A DNA stretch of 64,000 nucleotides from Erigeron canadensis. Lineage: Eukaryota > Streptophyta > Magnoliopsida > Asterales > Asteraceae. This document shows positions 11,328-22,336 of this stretch, piece after piece. Both the position numbers and the translations under genes were made by a program. Where the stretch lies: NCBI RefSeq assembly GCF_010389155.1, contig NC_057762.1:4265513-4329512 (forward strand), written 5' to 3'. The notes beneath the pieces are model-generated. The model worked only from the letters and a program-made list of their open reading frames with translations, was not told where the DNA came from and made no database searches. The first letter of the stretch is position 1, and every line of letters starts with the position of its first letter.

Positions 11328-12979
11328 GTGTGAATGTGGTGCATAAAATAGATGTTATTGGGAAGTTCATATTGCTGCTATAATAGAATTGGTACATTTT
11401 GGATAAAAGTTTCCATTTCTTGTTTCTTTTATTTTAATGTTTGTGGAAATATATATGTACAATTCGTTATGCTGGTTGTAGCGAGTCCAACCTTACTCGC
11501 CCTATTCTTTGTACACTAAGATTGAGCTTTGTACTTTAAATGTGTTGTCATTGTAGGCTTTTAGCTTAGTAGCTACTTGATCTTGGTTAGGTTTTGGAAA
11601 CCAAATCAAACTCCTCTGCCAGTAAATCTGAGCCATTTATGGGTCTTTTCGACGCATTCATTCAAAACTTAGTGAACATGGAAACGTATATTTAGGGATT
11701 GGGTATGGATGCATAATGTAATAGCAAGGTTGGATCAAGGTTATACCTGTCCAAATGCACATCATATATAGGCTTTTTTTTTAGTGCAATATGCCATCCT
11801 GGGAGCTATCGCAAAAAAAATAAAATAAAAATTAATAGCAGAATTCGAGACAGTTTGTGTTTGCTTACATAGATGGCAGGGTACCTCAATTGACAGTCTA
11901 GCCAATGGATACGAAACAAATTCTACTGATAACATAATGAAAACAAAAAGGATTAGAAAAACTAGAGATGCATTTGCTACATGCATTGAAATAAATAAAA
12001 AAATGAATTCTACTGATAACGTAATGAAAACAAAAAGGATTAGAAAAACTAGAGATGCATTTGCTACACGCACTGAAATAAATAAAAAAAATTATTGGAT
12101 AGGAATGCCTCATCCCATGCATTTGATGGACACACATCCACTCTAAATTCTTTAGCACCTGAGTGCAAATTAAAAAATCCGATCAAGATATCCCCCTTCT
12201 ATTTTTATAACATGTAAACAGTTTACCTTATATAATAAAGTGATACAATTGCTTGGAATTCCATGACTGCATTTTGTTGTGGAAAGCTACATAAATTTTT
12301 AGAAAAATTTCATGGAAAACATGAAAAATAGAAATGTATTCAAATTTAGTTTTTCCAAAATAATTTTCATTGTTTTCATATTGGAAAACTCATCTTCATT
12401 GTTTTAAAATATACTTCACTTTAAAAATAGAAAACTTCATGTGTTTTGCAACAAATTAAATGGGTTTTTAAAATTTTTAAAGATTTCCTATAGAAAAAGG
12501 TCTTTTCATTTTTCTCAAAAGAAAAACTAAATTTTTTTTCTTTAACTAAATATAACCCTAGTATTTTTTTTAAAAAAATATCCGTGTTGCAGACGTTACC
12601 TAAGCTTAGGTACTGTCACTTTAAAAAAAGTTACAAATTAAACCTTTGAATTTGATAAACATACATAGCCCCTGAATTTTATATAATCTCCCCTTAAATT
12701 TTACATAATCCCCTTGTTTTACCTAAGATAAGTATTGCATGTTTTGCTTAAATTTTTTTTTTTTAATACAGTTTTTAATTTGTCATTTCTAAAATATTGA
12801 ATTTATTTTTCTTGTCTCTTCATCATAAATTTGTCTTGTGTATTATCGTTCATGTACGTTTCAAATGTCTCTTCTATTATGCTAATCTTTTTGTCATCAA
12901 AACGACATTGGTTTGATAACAAAATTGCCTAAAAAGACAAATATCAAAGTTTAAGTGACAAAAACAAGACAAAAAGTAC
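11328..12979. other. WRKY 3' UTR and intergenic DNA
   Basis: Up to about 11600 the sequence is matched by the tail of the WRKY pseudogene (to ~18252), so the duplicated unit included the 3' UTR. From 11600 to 12979 it is AT-rich DNA with one tandem duplication and no gene; T- and A-rich runs dominate 12280-12780. Confidence 0.6.
11921..12095. repeat. Two-copy tandem repeat, 87-bp period
   Basis: The unit beginning ttctactgataac at 11921 recurs at 12008 with very few differences, each containing ggattagaaaaactagagat. The high similarity points to a recent local duplication. The open frames on both strands here are by-products of the 87-bp (29-codon) period. Confidence 0.9.
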
Positions 12980-15070
12980 ATGATATTGTGCTCGCCCGCT
13001 ATAATCATTAACCAAATGTACGCGCCGCCATTGTTTCTGCCGGAGACCATAAAGCGTTTAGCCGGAACTAAAAACCTTAAGCTGGGCAAAGTAATTCACG
13101 CACATTTGATCGTATCCAAACAACCCCATCATGATAATCTTCTCGAAACTAATGCTCTCATCAATCTTTACTCCAAATGTTCAAATCTTGACTATGCCCA
13201 CAAACTGTTTGATAAAATGCCTCAAAGAACTGTAGTTTCTTGGAGTGCTTTAATGTCTGGTTTTTTCCAAAATGGGTTCGATTTTAATGTTCTTAACTTG
13301 TTTAAATCAATGGTTTCTGAAGAGGGTATGTGTCAACCTAATGAGTATATATTTTCAAGTGTTCTTTCGTCGTGTTCTAATATCGGGGATAGTTGGTTAG
13401 GGAAGCAGTGTCATGGGTATGTGTTGAAAACAGGTTTAGTGTTTCATCAATATGTGAACAATGCGGTTGTACGGTTTTATTCTGTGTTGTCAGATGTTGT
13501 AGGGGCTTTGGAGGTTTTGAGGTCGGTTCCTGGTTCGGATACTTGTACTTATAACTTGATTTTAAATGGACTTATTGAAATTGGGAACTTGAATGAAGTG
13601 TTGGGTATTTTGCGGAGAATGGTAGATGAAGGTGTAGCTTGGAATAAGGCTACTTATATTAGTAGTATGGGACTTTGTGCCCGGTTTAAAGATTTGAGGT
13701 TGGGACGTGAAGTTCATTGTCAGATTGTGAAGAGTGATGTTGAATTTGATGTGTTCGTATGTAGTGCGATTGTGGATATGTATGGGAAATGTAGAGATGT
13801 TTTGAGTGCTGGGAAAGTTTTTCATATGTCTCAAGATCGAAATGTGGTGTCATGGACGGCAATGTTGGCTGCTTACTCCCAACATGGGTGCTTCGAAGAG
13901 GTGTTAAAGTTATTTATAGACATGCAATGTGAGGGTTTTGCCCCAAACGACTCTACATTTTGTGTATTATTAAAGGCTAGTGGTGGTTTGTCGACTATAG
14001 GATATGGATATTCATTGCATGCACTTGTAGAGAAAACAGGGTTTAAGGGTCATAAGAATGTTGGGAATGCTTTGATCGATATGTACTCAAGGAGTGGTGA
14101 CATTGACGCTGCAAGGAAGATATTTGAGAGTATGACTAATCGTGATATTGTTACATGGAATACAATGATAAATGGATATTCGCATCATGGTCTTGGTAAA
14201 AAGTCATTGGATTTATTTCAAGAAATGTTGAAAATGGATGAAGATCCTAATCACGTGACCTTTGTTGGTGTTCTCACAGCTTGTGGACATCTGGGGGATG
14301 TCGAATCAGGGTTCTACTTTCTAAACCAGTTAATGAAAGAAAAGGGTATTGAACCTAGTGTAGAGCATTATACTTCTATTGTCGGACTTCTATGCAAGGC
14401 TGGACAACTGAATGAAGCTAAAATTTTTATGCTATCAATGCCAATCAAATGGGATGCTGTTGCATGGCGTACCTTGCTAAATGCTTGTAATGTTCATAGA
14501 AATTATACTCTTGGCATTGAGATTGGGAATACTATTATGGATCTGGACCCTAAAGATGTGGGAACGTATACCCTTCTGTCCAATATGCATGCTAAGGCTA
14601 ATAAGTGGGGCGGAGTTTCTAAAATCCGTAACTTGATGAGAAGCAGGAAGATAAAAAAAGAGCCGGGATTGAGTTGGTTGGAGATCAAGAATCAAACACA
14701 TGTATTTGTTTCGGATGACAATAAACACCCCGACTTTGTTGAGATTCAAGAAAAGTTGAAGGAATTGTTTGGTAAGATTAAAGAATGTGGTTACGTGGTC
14801 GATACTTCTAATGTGCAATACGATATTGAAGAAGAACAGAAGGAAGATTCTGTTGGTTATCATAGTGAGAAGCTTGCAGTAGCATATGCACTATTGAGAA
14901 CACATGAAGGGGCACCAATTCGCATCCTAAAGAACTTAAGGATTTGTGATGATTGTCACTCTGCTATGAAGTTAATCTCAAAAGTTACGAACAGGGTGAT
15001 AACTATAAGAGACGCTAAGCGTTTCCATTGTTTTCAAGACGGCAGTTGCTCATGTGTAGATTACTGGTGA
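12980..15070 (+). CDS. Pentatricopeptide repeat protein, PLS class with DYW domain
   Basis: A single uninterrupted 696-codon frame, typical of intronless plant PPR genes. Alternating P, L and S repeats run through most of the protein (for example NALINLYSKCSNLDYAHKLF, NALIDMYSRSGDIDAARKIF), then E/E+ motifs (KKEPGLSWLEI). The C-terminus is a full DYW domain: HSEKLAVAYAL (the HxE of the deaminase-like site), CDDCHSAMKLIS (CxxC) and a terminal DYW. Such proteins bind organelle RNA and usually specify C-to-U editing in mitochondria or plastids; the target cannot be read from sequence. Start is either Met1 (12980) or Met13 (13016, MYAPPLFLPET); the latter begins close to where family similarity starts. 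The gene lies between the WRKY gene and its degenerate copy. Confidence 0.93.
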   Translation: MILCSPAIIINQMYAPPLFLPETIKRLAGTKNLKLGKVIHAHLIVSKQPHHDNLLETNALINLYSKCSNLDYAHKLFDKMPQRTVVSWSALMSGFFQNGFDFNVLNLFKSMVSEEGMCQPNEYIFSSVLSSCSNIGDSWLGKQCHGYVLKTGLVFHQYVNNAVVRFYSVLSDVVGALEVLRSVPGSDTCTYNLILNGLIEIGNLNEVLGILRRMVDEGVAWNKATYISSMGLCARFKDLRLGREVHCQIVKSDVEFDVFVCSAIVDMYGKCRDVLSAGKVFHMSQDRNVVSWTAMLAAYSQHGCFEEVLKLFIDMQCEGFAPNDSTFCVLLKASGGLSTIGYGYSLHALVEKTGFKGHKNVGNALIDMYSRSGDIDAARKIFESMTNRDIVTWNTMINGYSHHGLGKKSLDLFQEMLKMDEDPNHVTFVGVLTACGHLGDVESGFYFLNQLMKEKGIEPSVEHYTSIVGLLCKAGQLNEAKIFMLSMPIKWDAVAWRTLLNACNVHRNYTLGIEIGNTIMDLDPKDVGTYTLLSNMHAKANKWGGVSKIRNLMRSRKIKKEPGLSWLEIKNQTHVFVSDDNKHPDFVEIQEKLKELFGKIKECGYVVDTSNVQYDIEEEQKEDSVGYHSEKLAVAYALLRTHEGAPIRILKNLRICDDCHSAMKLISKVTNRVITIRDAKRFHCFQDGSCSCVDYW

Positions 15071-15189
15071 CTAAATTGTTTACATCACTTGCGGGTAGTG
15101 TGACTTGTGGCCATTAATGGAGTTATTTTTTGGTACTCAATATATGCTGCCGTAAGATTTAGAGATTAATTTCTATGATGTTTATAAAT

Positions 15190-18100
15190 TAGAGCACCAG
15201 ATGACTTTTCGGTTTCTCAATCCGACTTTAGCGAGCCTCAACATGTAGCTCTGTATCTTCTGATACTAATGATGGATACAATTGGAGAAAGTATGGGCCG
15301 AAATAGGTAAAAGTCAGTGAGCATCCTCGAAGCTAGTATAAATGCACACATGCTAACGGTCCCGTGAAGAAAAAGGTTGGTCGATCTCTTGATGGTCATG
15401 TAAGTGAGATTGTATATAAAGGTCAGCACAATCATGAACCGCTTGTGCTTGGCAAACATGGAAAACATAGCGCTGAAGTAAACATACCTATTCATTCTTA
15501 AATGGAAAAGCATGTGGGAGAAGAACCAGCAGGTGCACGTGGTCAAGCATCGAACCAGATGACGATTGTTGATCAAGGATCTAGTTACTTAATGAGAACG
15601 GATCAAGGGTCTAATCAATTAACGAGAACTGATGAGCCAGATGGTGAACCTAATCCGAAAAGAAGGTATGTAGTATAATTCATGAAACATGTATTGAGCA
15701 GGATGGAAGAAATTCTAAGTACGTGCTTCTATCATGATGCATTTGCCTGTTTTGGCTATTCAATAGAATTAGCACCATCTATCTGTTGATGTAGAAAGGA
15801 AGCATTCTAGATACCCTAGCAAAAACTTGTTAATCATGTGCTATTATCAACAGATCTGATATGTTACATTTATAACTTGGCATAGGAAAGGTTCCATGTA
15901 TAGGATACCTCTTCTGCTGACAATTTTGTCTCATAAATCTAGTTTTTACCGAAAATTTGAATTTTCTGCCTTAGAGCATGCTTCAGTGAAATTCCTGACC
16001 CCACATGATATACATTAAAAGCGAAATAACATTAAAAGGTCCATACTTAAGGGAGGGAGGGAAGACAATAACATTTTGTTTTGTTTTTTTTTTCTTTTGC
16101 AGAAAATGTTCATATTTTTTTGTGGTTATTGGTAGTATGTGGCAAACTTGTGATGGTGGCCTCATGTAGTTTGGTTCTGGATCATCTGCTGCTACCACTG
16201 TCCCATAAATGTGTTTGCCTAAATTTCTTGTGCGTTATCATATGTATATCTATGTTACATCTGATGGTTTGTGTGTTGGTTTACTGATTTAATTTATGGA
16301 CTGCACGAATACCGAGGTTAGGGGTCTGTATCTGTGCCTGTGATTGTATCTATGCCCGGGCACGTGGACTCAAGCTTAGCTAACAAGATGGTCTCTGAAC
16401 CAAATATAGTGGTGCAGACAAGAAGTGAAGTGGATCTTTTAAATGATGGGTTCAAGTGGATAAAATACAGGCAGAAAGTGGTCAAAGGGAATACTAATCC
16501 AAGGTGATATTTGTGTTTATACTTTCATTATTCATTATCTACAATTAGAGGAAAAATTTAAACCCTTTTATGTGAGAATATGTCGATGTTGGGTTATATT
16601 TTACTGTTAGTTTGTCAACTAAGTGTATATTGAATATCTAGCTGAAAAGGAAACTAGTTAATTATTGACCATGCCATAATCTAGCGGTATATGTTATAAC
16701 CTACTAAGTATTTCACCACCACATTTCAATTTCACGCTGGAAATTTATATTGTATCATTTTGGTTGTTAGGTGTATAAATGTAAATATATATGTATACGG
16801 ATATATCATATATAAACATTATACGTTATATATGTATGAATATGAATGTACGTTATATATGAATGTATGTATGCAAAATCTGACTTTTTTACTTTCCACA
16901 TTTGAATGTTGATTTATGTGAATATATAACTCTTATATCTTGTAAGTTTAAGTAGCTTCTAAATGCATATATGTTAAAAGAAGTTTATCTTATTTTAACT
17001 TATTTGAGTGACATTTTGTTAACTTGAAATGCCAAAATACGAGTACTGTATATCCTAATTGCCCAAGCCTAAAATGTAAACCAAATCCAACTTATTCGAA
17101 CATAGTTTGACCGGTTACTTAAGTCATGCGTTATCACCTTTAGTGCCCCCTCTAAAGAAAATTTTTGAGTCTGCCTTTGCTCCTAAGTTTCTTAATTCTA
17201 AAAGTTGATCATACTTTTAACAATAGCCTTTGTTAGCACATTTTAATATTCATTGACTAACATTTAATAGAAAATAATTAATTTTAACATTGGAGGGACC
17301 TGATCTTCTGGTGAAAACTACTTTGGACTGTGATTTTGCATGAAACTATGTGCATCTAGTTTTGTAATTAACTGATGGTCTTTTCCCGTAATTTTGTAAT
17401 TTACATGAAAAAGCGAGACAAAAAATTTACCCCTAAACTGTTATACAATCCGACCGTTTTGGCTACTCTTAACTTTTTCCCTTTGTTGACCTGATTTTAC
17501 CACTTATATGTCTAAGGATGTGACGGAAGTACTATATACGAGATGCTTGTTACACATACGATGAGAAAAATGGCTTCATTTACTGATACAAAGTTTTGCA
17601 ATGCGCAGGAGTTATTAGAAATGCACTTTAGGGGGGTTTTCGAGAGTCCTGCATGGATTTCATCCCAGACATGCGTGGTTCGAGCTCCGCATATGGCCCA
17701 ATTGGAAGTCATTGTGGTGTCTCGAATGCTAACTACTAACAACTAACTCGTTTTTTTTTATAAAAAAAAAAAAATAGAAATGCAATTTTGCAGGATGCAA
17801 TGTGAGAAAGCATGTAGAAAAGGGCTCCATCAGACCCGAAATCTGTAGTAACAAGTAACAACGTATGAAGGGAAACATAATCATGATATTTCAGTATCCA
17901 GGCTACAATAAAAACAATGTTGGGGATACATCTACAAAACGCAAAGAAAATTAGTTAGAAAATAATGAAAGGCCGGTTCTTGTACAAATACCTAAAGTGT
18001 GAATGTGGTTTATGAAATGGATGTTATTTCAAGCTCATATTGTTGCTAATAGAATTGGTACATTTTGGATAAAGTCTCTATTTCTTATTTCTTTTATTTG

Positions 18101-18252
18101 AATGTATGTGGAAATATTAAATATATATGTACAACCGTTATGTTGGCTGTAGCGAGTCCAACTGTTTTATATTTATTTTTTGTACACAGAGTGAGCTTTG
18201 TACTTAATTGTGTTGTCGTTGTAGGCTTGTAGCTTCTTGGTCTTGGTTAATT
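15190..18252 (+). pseudogene. WRKY pseudogene, copy of exons 2 (part) to 4 of the 7.6-kb gene
   Basis: Starting in the middle of exon 2 (caccagatgacttttcgg, matching ~8727), the sequence follows the intact gene through introns 2 and 3 and into the 3' UTR. Damage is clear: a 1-bp deletion near 15248; stops in the first WRKY domain (WRKYGPK then TAG; AGC TAG where SYYKC should be); WRKYGQK of the second domain changed to WIKYRQK; and exon 4 split by a SINE. Because introns are kept, the copy arose at DNA level and not by retroposition. No exon 1 or promoter is present. Confidence 0.93.
17630..17775 (+). mobile_element. Short SINE in exon 4 of the WRKY pseudogene
   Basis: A 146-bp insert interrupts the sequence matching [10 protein letters not shown]. 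It is flanked by AGAAATGCACTTT (17617-17629) and AGAAATGCAATTT (17776-17788), a 13-bp duplication with one change. The insert carries a B box GGTTCGAGCTCC (17677-17688) and ends in a T run then an A run. No clear A box is seen, so the 5' end may be truncated. TSD plus poly(A) shows LINE-type reverse transcription. Confidence 0.85.
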
Positions 18253-18924
18253 GGTATCCTTTAATTAGAGAGAACTTCTTGAAATGTTGTATGTCATGGT
18301 TATGATATTTTCATACCGTTGAAACAAGTGAGACACAAAGCTAGTGGTACAACTATATGGAGGCGAAGGGTGGCTTGAGGCGAAGGATAGCTGTGGCTAT
18401 CTATGTATAAAACATCATCTACTCGTGGAGTATCCTTAATCACTCATCCAACCATAATTATATCTGATTCTGTCAATGACATGATATCGATCTTCACTAT
18501 TCGCTTGTTTAAAACCAGAAGTTATCGTACCTGAATAAGAAGCCAGTTTGTGTTTCCAGTATCCAGAACAAAACTTGCTGGGATATGCAAAATTGGAGAT
18601 GACTCTTTTATATTCTTATATAGGTGCAAGACCATGTAATAACATTACTCAAAACACCATCAATTGTAACATTAACAGGGGCTTGTTAAGTTTGGAGAAA
18701 ATAAAGTAAGAATGTACGTGTATATTGAATAAATGTCTGTGTTTCCCTGTCACTCAAACATGTTTTAACAAATTAGATGAAAGTCATTTTTTCTTAAAAT
18801 ATTAAAATCCTCAAATGGTAATTTTTATGATTAAACACGTGCCCTAAAAAAACAATAAATTTGCATGAATAAATAATATTTGTATTAACTAATCAATATA
18901 TAGAAAATTGCTGTTTGTTTTTGT

Positions 18925-19272
18925 GCCGACAAGAGGGGTACCCGCGCTATCCGTCTATGGTGGCGGCGACGAGTGGTGGTGACGGAGGTGGTGACAATAA
19001 CATTTTGGTTATTAATGTATCAGTAATTTGATGTAAAAGGGGTCTTTTAGTTATTTTAATGGTTAATGAATTTATGTTGTAAATAGTTTAGTATTATAGG
19101 TATATTTAATGAAAATATTTAAATTTGTGAGGGAGAGAGGTAGTTGAATAAATAGGGTTGCAAAACTTTTTAAGGATATTTTAAGTAGATGTGGTGTGTA
19201 GATTGAGAATGTGTTGGAAGTTAAAGGTATTTTATATTTTTAAGGGTAGTTAGTTTTATAAAGGAGTAAGGA
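18925..19272 (-). mobile_element. Helitron-like repeat copy, minus orientation
   Basis: On the minus strand the element appears to start at 19272 with TCCTTACTCCTTTATAAAAC preceded by A, very like the 5' end at 20199. Further along is the GC-rich core (about 18955-18995) with gcgcgggtacccctc. The 3' CTAG end was not located, so the lower limit is approximate. Confidence 0.5.
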
Positions 19273-19319
19273 TGAACCATTCGAATAATTTTAAATTATG
19301 AACTTATTCATGTGTTAGA

Positions 19320-19492
19320 TTACTACGTAATATTTTCGTTGACCTTGGGGAAAACCACCAGGGTTTGAGTCTCACTTCTTACATATGTACGAGTGGAATA
19401 TCGATGGGTTTCTTGAGAGTCCTAAATTTCGTTTCAGATATACGTATAATTTAAGAGTATAATTAGATTAGCTTGTTGTTAAAATAAAAAAA
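19320..19492 (+). mobile_element. SINE-like remnant
   Basis: Contains a degenerate B box (gggtttgagtctc, about 19362-19374), then tttcttgagagtcctaaattt, which resembles the ttttcgagagtcctgcat segment of the SINE at 17630, and ends in an A-rich tail near 19485. No A box or clear duplication was identified. Confidence 0.4.
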
Positions 19493-19509
19493 AATAAGGG
19501 AATTATCTC

Positions 19510-19514
<5 letters not shown>

Positions 19515-19563
<49 letters not shown>
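19515..19563. repeat. (AT)n microsatellite
   Basis: An uninterrupted AT dinucleotide run of roughly 48 bases. Confidence 0.97.
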
Positions 19564-19565
<2 letters not shown>

Positions 19566-20084
19566 AGAAACTTTAAATCAAAAATAGAAAAGTTTGGACC
19601 CTTTGATGAAGTTTAACCTTTAATTAGAACCATTAGATCAAAACGCTGATGTCATAAACGTTTTTTAACTTTTTAGATTTAATTTTAATTTAATAAATTT
19701 AAATAATCAATATTTCCTTATATAAAGTTGTAGACAAAATAATTATTGTTATTTAATGATATAATTATGGAAACTAATATTTATTACCTTTTACATCATT
19801 TTTTATATTTAAAATCAAGTTTGTCTTTTTTAAAATAAAATTTCATGTTTTAATGTAATACGTTTTTATTAAATTATAACTTTTAAAATTTTAATCATAT
19901 GACGTAATAAATAAATTTTGGTTATAAACATTTAGTTTTACGTCATTAGTATCTTATTATATTTAATTCAACTTTTTGAAAACCAAACCAGATGCCAAAA
20001 CGACCTTCTTACCATTTCACTGTTCGGAATGGTCGCATCAGTCGAGTCGGATTAAAAAACCGTATAATATAATATAATATGTAG

Positions 20085-20122
20085 ACACACACACACACAC
20101 ACTCACACATACACACACACAC
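20085..20122. repeat. (AC)n microsatellite
   Basis: A CA dinucleotide run with two interruptions (ctcacacat), next to a TATAA-rich run at 20064-20080. Confidence 0.95.
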
Positions 20123-20198
20123 ATTAGATTACGCCGGTGCGATGCACAGATTAACATACTTTTCAATAATTATTCAACGAATTTTATGTTAATCTCTA

Positions 20199-20916
20199 TC
20201 TCTACTCCCTTATAAAGCAAAATGTCTCTTTTTATTTTTAGTAATTTCTGTCTTTGAATTACCAGAATTGCCGTTGACATTTATTTTAGTAATTAACATT
20301 TTAAGCCCTTATCTTTTTAAATATTCCATTATCACTTTTACATCATCCTATACCATTTGAGACTTGACACCACCACCACCAGAAATAATACCGTCACCAA
20401 CAATACTAGACCGTCGTGCCCACTACCGCCACCGCATTGCGCGGATACCATGCTCGCAAATAACTAACAAAACATATACGGAATTAATAGTAAATTATCA
20501 GATTTATATATCAAAAGAATATTGTATGAAAATCGCAAAGATATTATGAATAAATTAGCACAATATACGATGTATAGATTGATAATTAAATTGCTTAATA
20601 ATTTTAGTGGATAACTAAACTATTCAACGAAAACGTTAAAACACAAACACAATGACAATGCAGACATATTCGGATGCATGAAAGAAATCCAAACAATACG
20701 GAAACCTTAGATAACGAGATCTTTAACGAAGACGTTTTCCTTTTCTAATGGTGTGATCACTTTAAACCGGAATTTTAACGACCACCAATTTAACTTTACG
20801 TTTTTTAGTGGTTCAATTACTATCGGCATAAATATTTGTCAACTTATGATATTATATAAATTTAACATATCATTGATTATATATGTTTTCCGTATATTAC
20901 GCGGGTAAAAATCTAG
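20199..20916 (+). mobile_element. Non-autonomous Helitron, ~718 bp
   Basis: The 5' end TCTCTACTCCCTTATAAAGC (20199) follows an A and resembles the usual plant Helitron start. The 3' end ...ttacgcgggtaaaaatCTAG stops at 20916 and is followed by T. A|T insertion, 5'-TC and CTAG-3' are the Helitron hallmarks. The GC-rich core at 20370-20455 (accgccaccgcattgcgcgg) is shared with copies near 6.1, 7.0 and 19.0 kb. It encodes no RepHel protein. The small frame 20364-20549 is part of the core and not a gene. Confidence 0.7.
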
Positions 20917-21466
20917 TTAAATATCAATCATTAAGTTAAAAGGTTTACTACCAGCTATCGTTAATTACATGGCTTGAATAATGTACAAATCCGATACTCA
21001 ATCATCTACTTACATAAACTTAGAAAATTTGTATAGACTTCTAAACCAAAAAAAAAAAAAACAATTTTTTATTTTAATTTCTTCTTACTAAAAATTCTAA
21101 TTAGTTACCATTTTTAATAATTAAATGACATAAAAAAAAAAGGAAACTACCTGAAGAGTAAATTGGGTTGAGATAAGAAACAATTACCCTGTGATTAGTT
21201 GTCTTTACTTTACCGTTAGAATTTCCAAACTTATAACAACACAATATAAAGACCCCATCCCACCATTCTTGGGTTCCAAGATTCTTACTTTCTTGATTTC
21301 TCATACATACATCAAAACATATACATACACCCACATTCTATATATCATCATCATCGTCATCTTATTCGTCTGAGTTGAATTCTTGATTTCAAATCCCCCC
21401 CCTTCTTCAATAGTTTTCCATTCGTCCTGTTTTGAGTTGAATTCTTGATTTGAAAAAAAAATAAAA

Positions 21467-22336
21467 ATGGCCAAAAGAACGGCCAAGAAAAAAACAAGAA
21501 AACCAGCCACAAAGGAACAAAAGTGTCGGAAGAACATTGCAATGTTGTTGTCTCTGATGGGTTTTAAAGATGAAAACCCTGCTGCTACTGTCAAAATCTT
21601 GCTTGCCAGACTAACAAAGATTCATCAAGAAAAGTCCAATAATTTCAAGAAACCACCACTTGCTGCTGTTTCAACTTTCAAGAAACCCGAACACCAACAT
21701 TCGACAATCAAGAAAGTTTCTTTCAAATTTGATGGAAAAACTACAACAATTTCTCTTAAACCGCCACAATCTTCTGTAACAACAGCCCTAGTTGTTGATC
21801 AGAATACTACAAAAATTCAAGATTCAAGAAAAAGTAGTACTAATATTGTATGTTCTGAAAATAGGTCTATAAGTTGTAGTACGAATACAATGATCAATAA
21901 CGATAATGTACTTCAAGAAAACGACCCAATTCTTGATCCGGGTCAAGATTTGAGGAATTTTATAGCAAGTGTTGTTGGCGGGTCAAGATTCAAGTTGTTG
22001 ATCCAGAAGAAACTGACCACATCAGATGTGACTAAAAGTCAAGGCAGGCTGTTAATACCGACAACGAACGTAGAAGATTCTGGGATCTTGACAGAAATCG
22101 AGAAAAGGGAACTTGAAGAAGGAGAAGATATCAGCCTTCCTGTCTTGGTTTCTGAAAGACGCGAATGGACAACGGTGAACTTAAAACGATGGAACATGAA
22201 TAAGAAAATTTATGCGTTGAAAACGGGTTGGAATGGTATTGTGGACACGAATGGATTTAAGGAAGGTGTCGTGATTCAAGTTTGGTCGTTTCGGGATAAC
22301 CAAGAACGGCTCTGCTTAGCAATCGTTCGTGTTTGA
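21467..22336 (+). CDS. B3-like domain protein (DUF313 type)
   Basis: Intronless, 289 aa. The N-terminus is very basic (MAKRTAKKKTRKPATK), suggesting nuclear localisation and DNA contact. The middle is Ser/Thr/Asn-rich and probably disordered. The C-terminal third carries the plant DUF313/B3-like signature: LTEIEKRELEEGEDISLPVL, then LKRWNM, YALKTGWNGIV, FKEGVVIQVWSF and a final LCLAIVRV strand. Family members are plant-specific B3-related proteins, mostly uncharacterised, presumed DNA-binding. The ATG follows an A-rich leader and is the first in frame. No neighbour suggests a pathway. Confidence 0.85.
   Translation: MAKRTAKKKTRKPATKEQKCRKNIAMLLSLMGFKDENPAATVKILLARLTKIHQEKSNNFKKPPLAAVSTFKKPEHQHSTIKKVSFKFDGKTTTISLKPPQSSVTTALVVDQNTTKIQDSRKSSTNIVCSENRSISCSTNTMINNDNVLQENDPILDPGQDLRNFIASVVGGSRFKLLIQKKLTTSDVTKSQGRLLIPTTNVEDSGILTEIEKRELEEGEDISLPVLVSERREWTTVNLKRWNMNKKIYALKTGWNGIVDTNGFKEGVVIQVWSFRDNQERLCLAIVRV

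Larger units (their letters stand above)
18253..21466. other. Gene-free region filled with repeats and the B3 gene leader
   Basis: Besides the elements listed separately, 18253-18900 and 19565-20080 are AT-rich with no coding sign. About 20920-21300 is the likely promoter region of the B3 gene. A short repeat of gagttgaattcttgattt occurs at about 21374 and 21432 in its 5' leader. Confidence 0.5.

Noticed and set aside
11921..12095. CRISPR-like direct repeats
   Set aside because: Only two copies with an 87-bp period and no spacers; plant nuclear DNA has no CRISPR arrays.
14477..14863. 128-codon antisense frame in the PPR gene
   Set aside because: No similarity and fully inside a well supported coding exon on the other strand.
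20364..20549. Small plus-strand frame with basic residues
   Set aside because: Falls in the GC-rich core of the Helitron-like element, which recurs elsewhere without keeping the frame.
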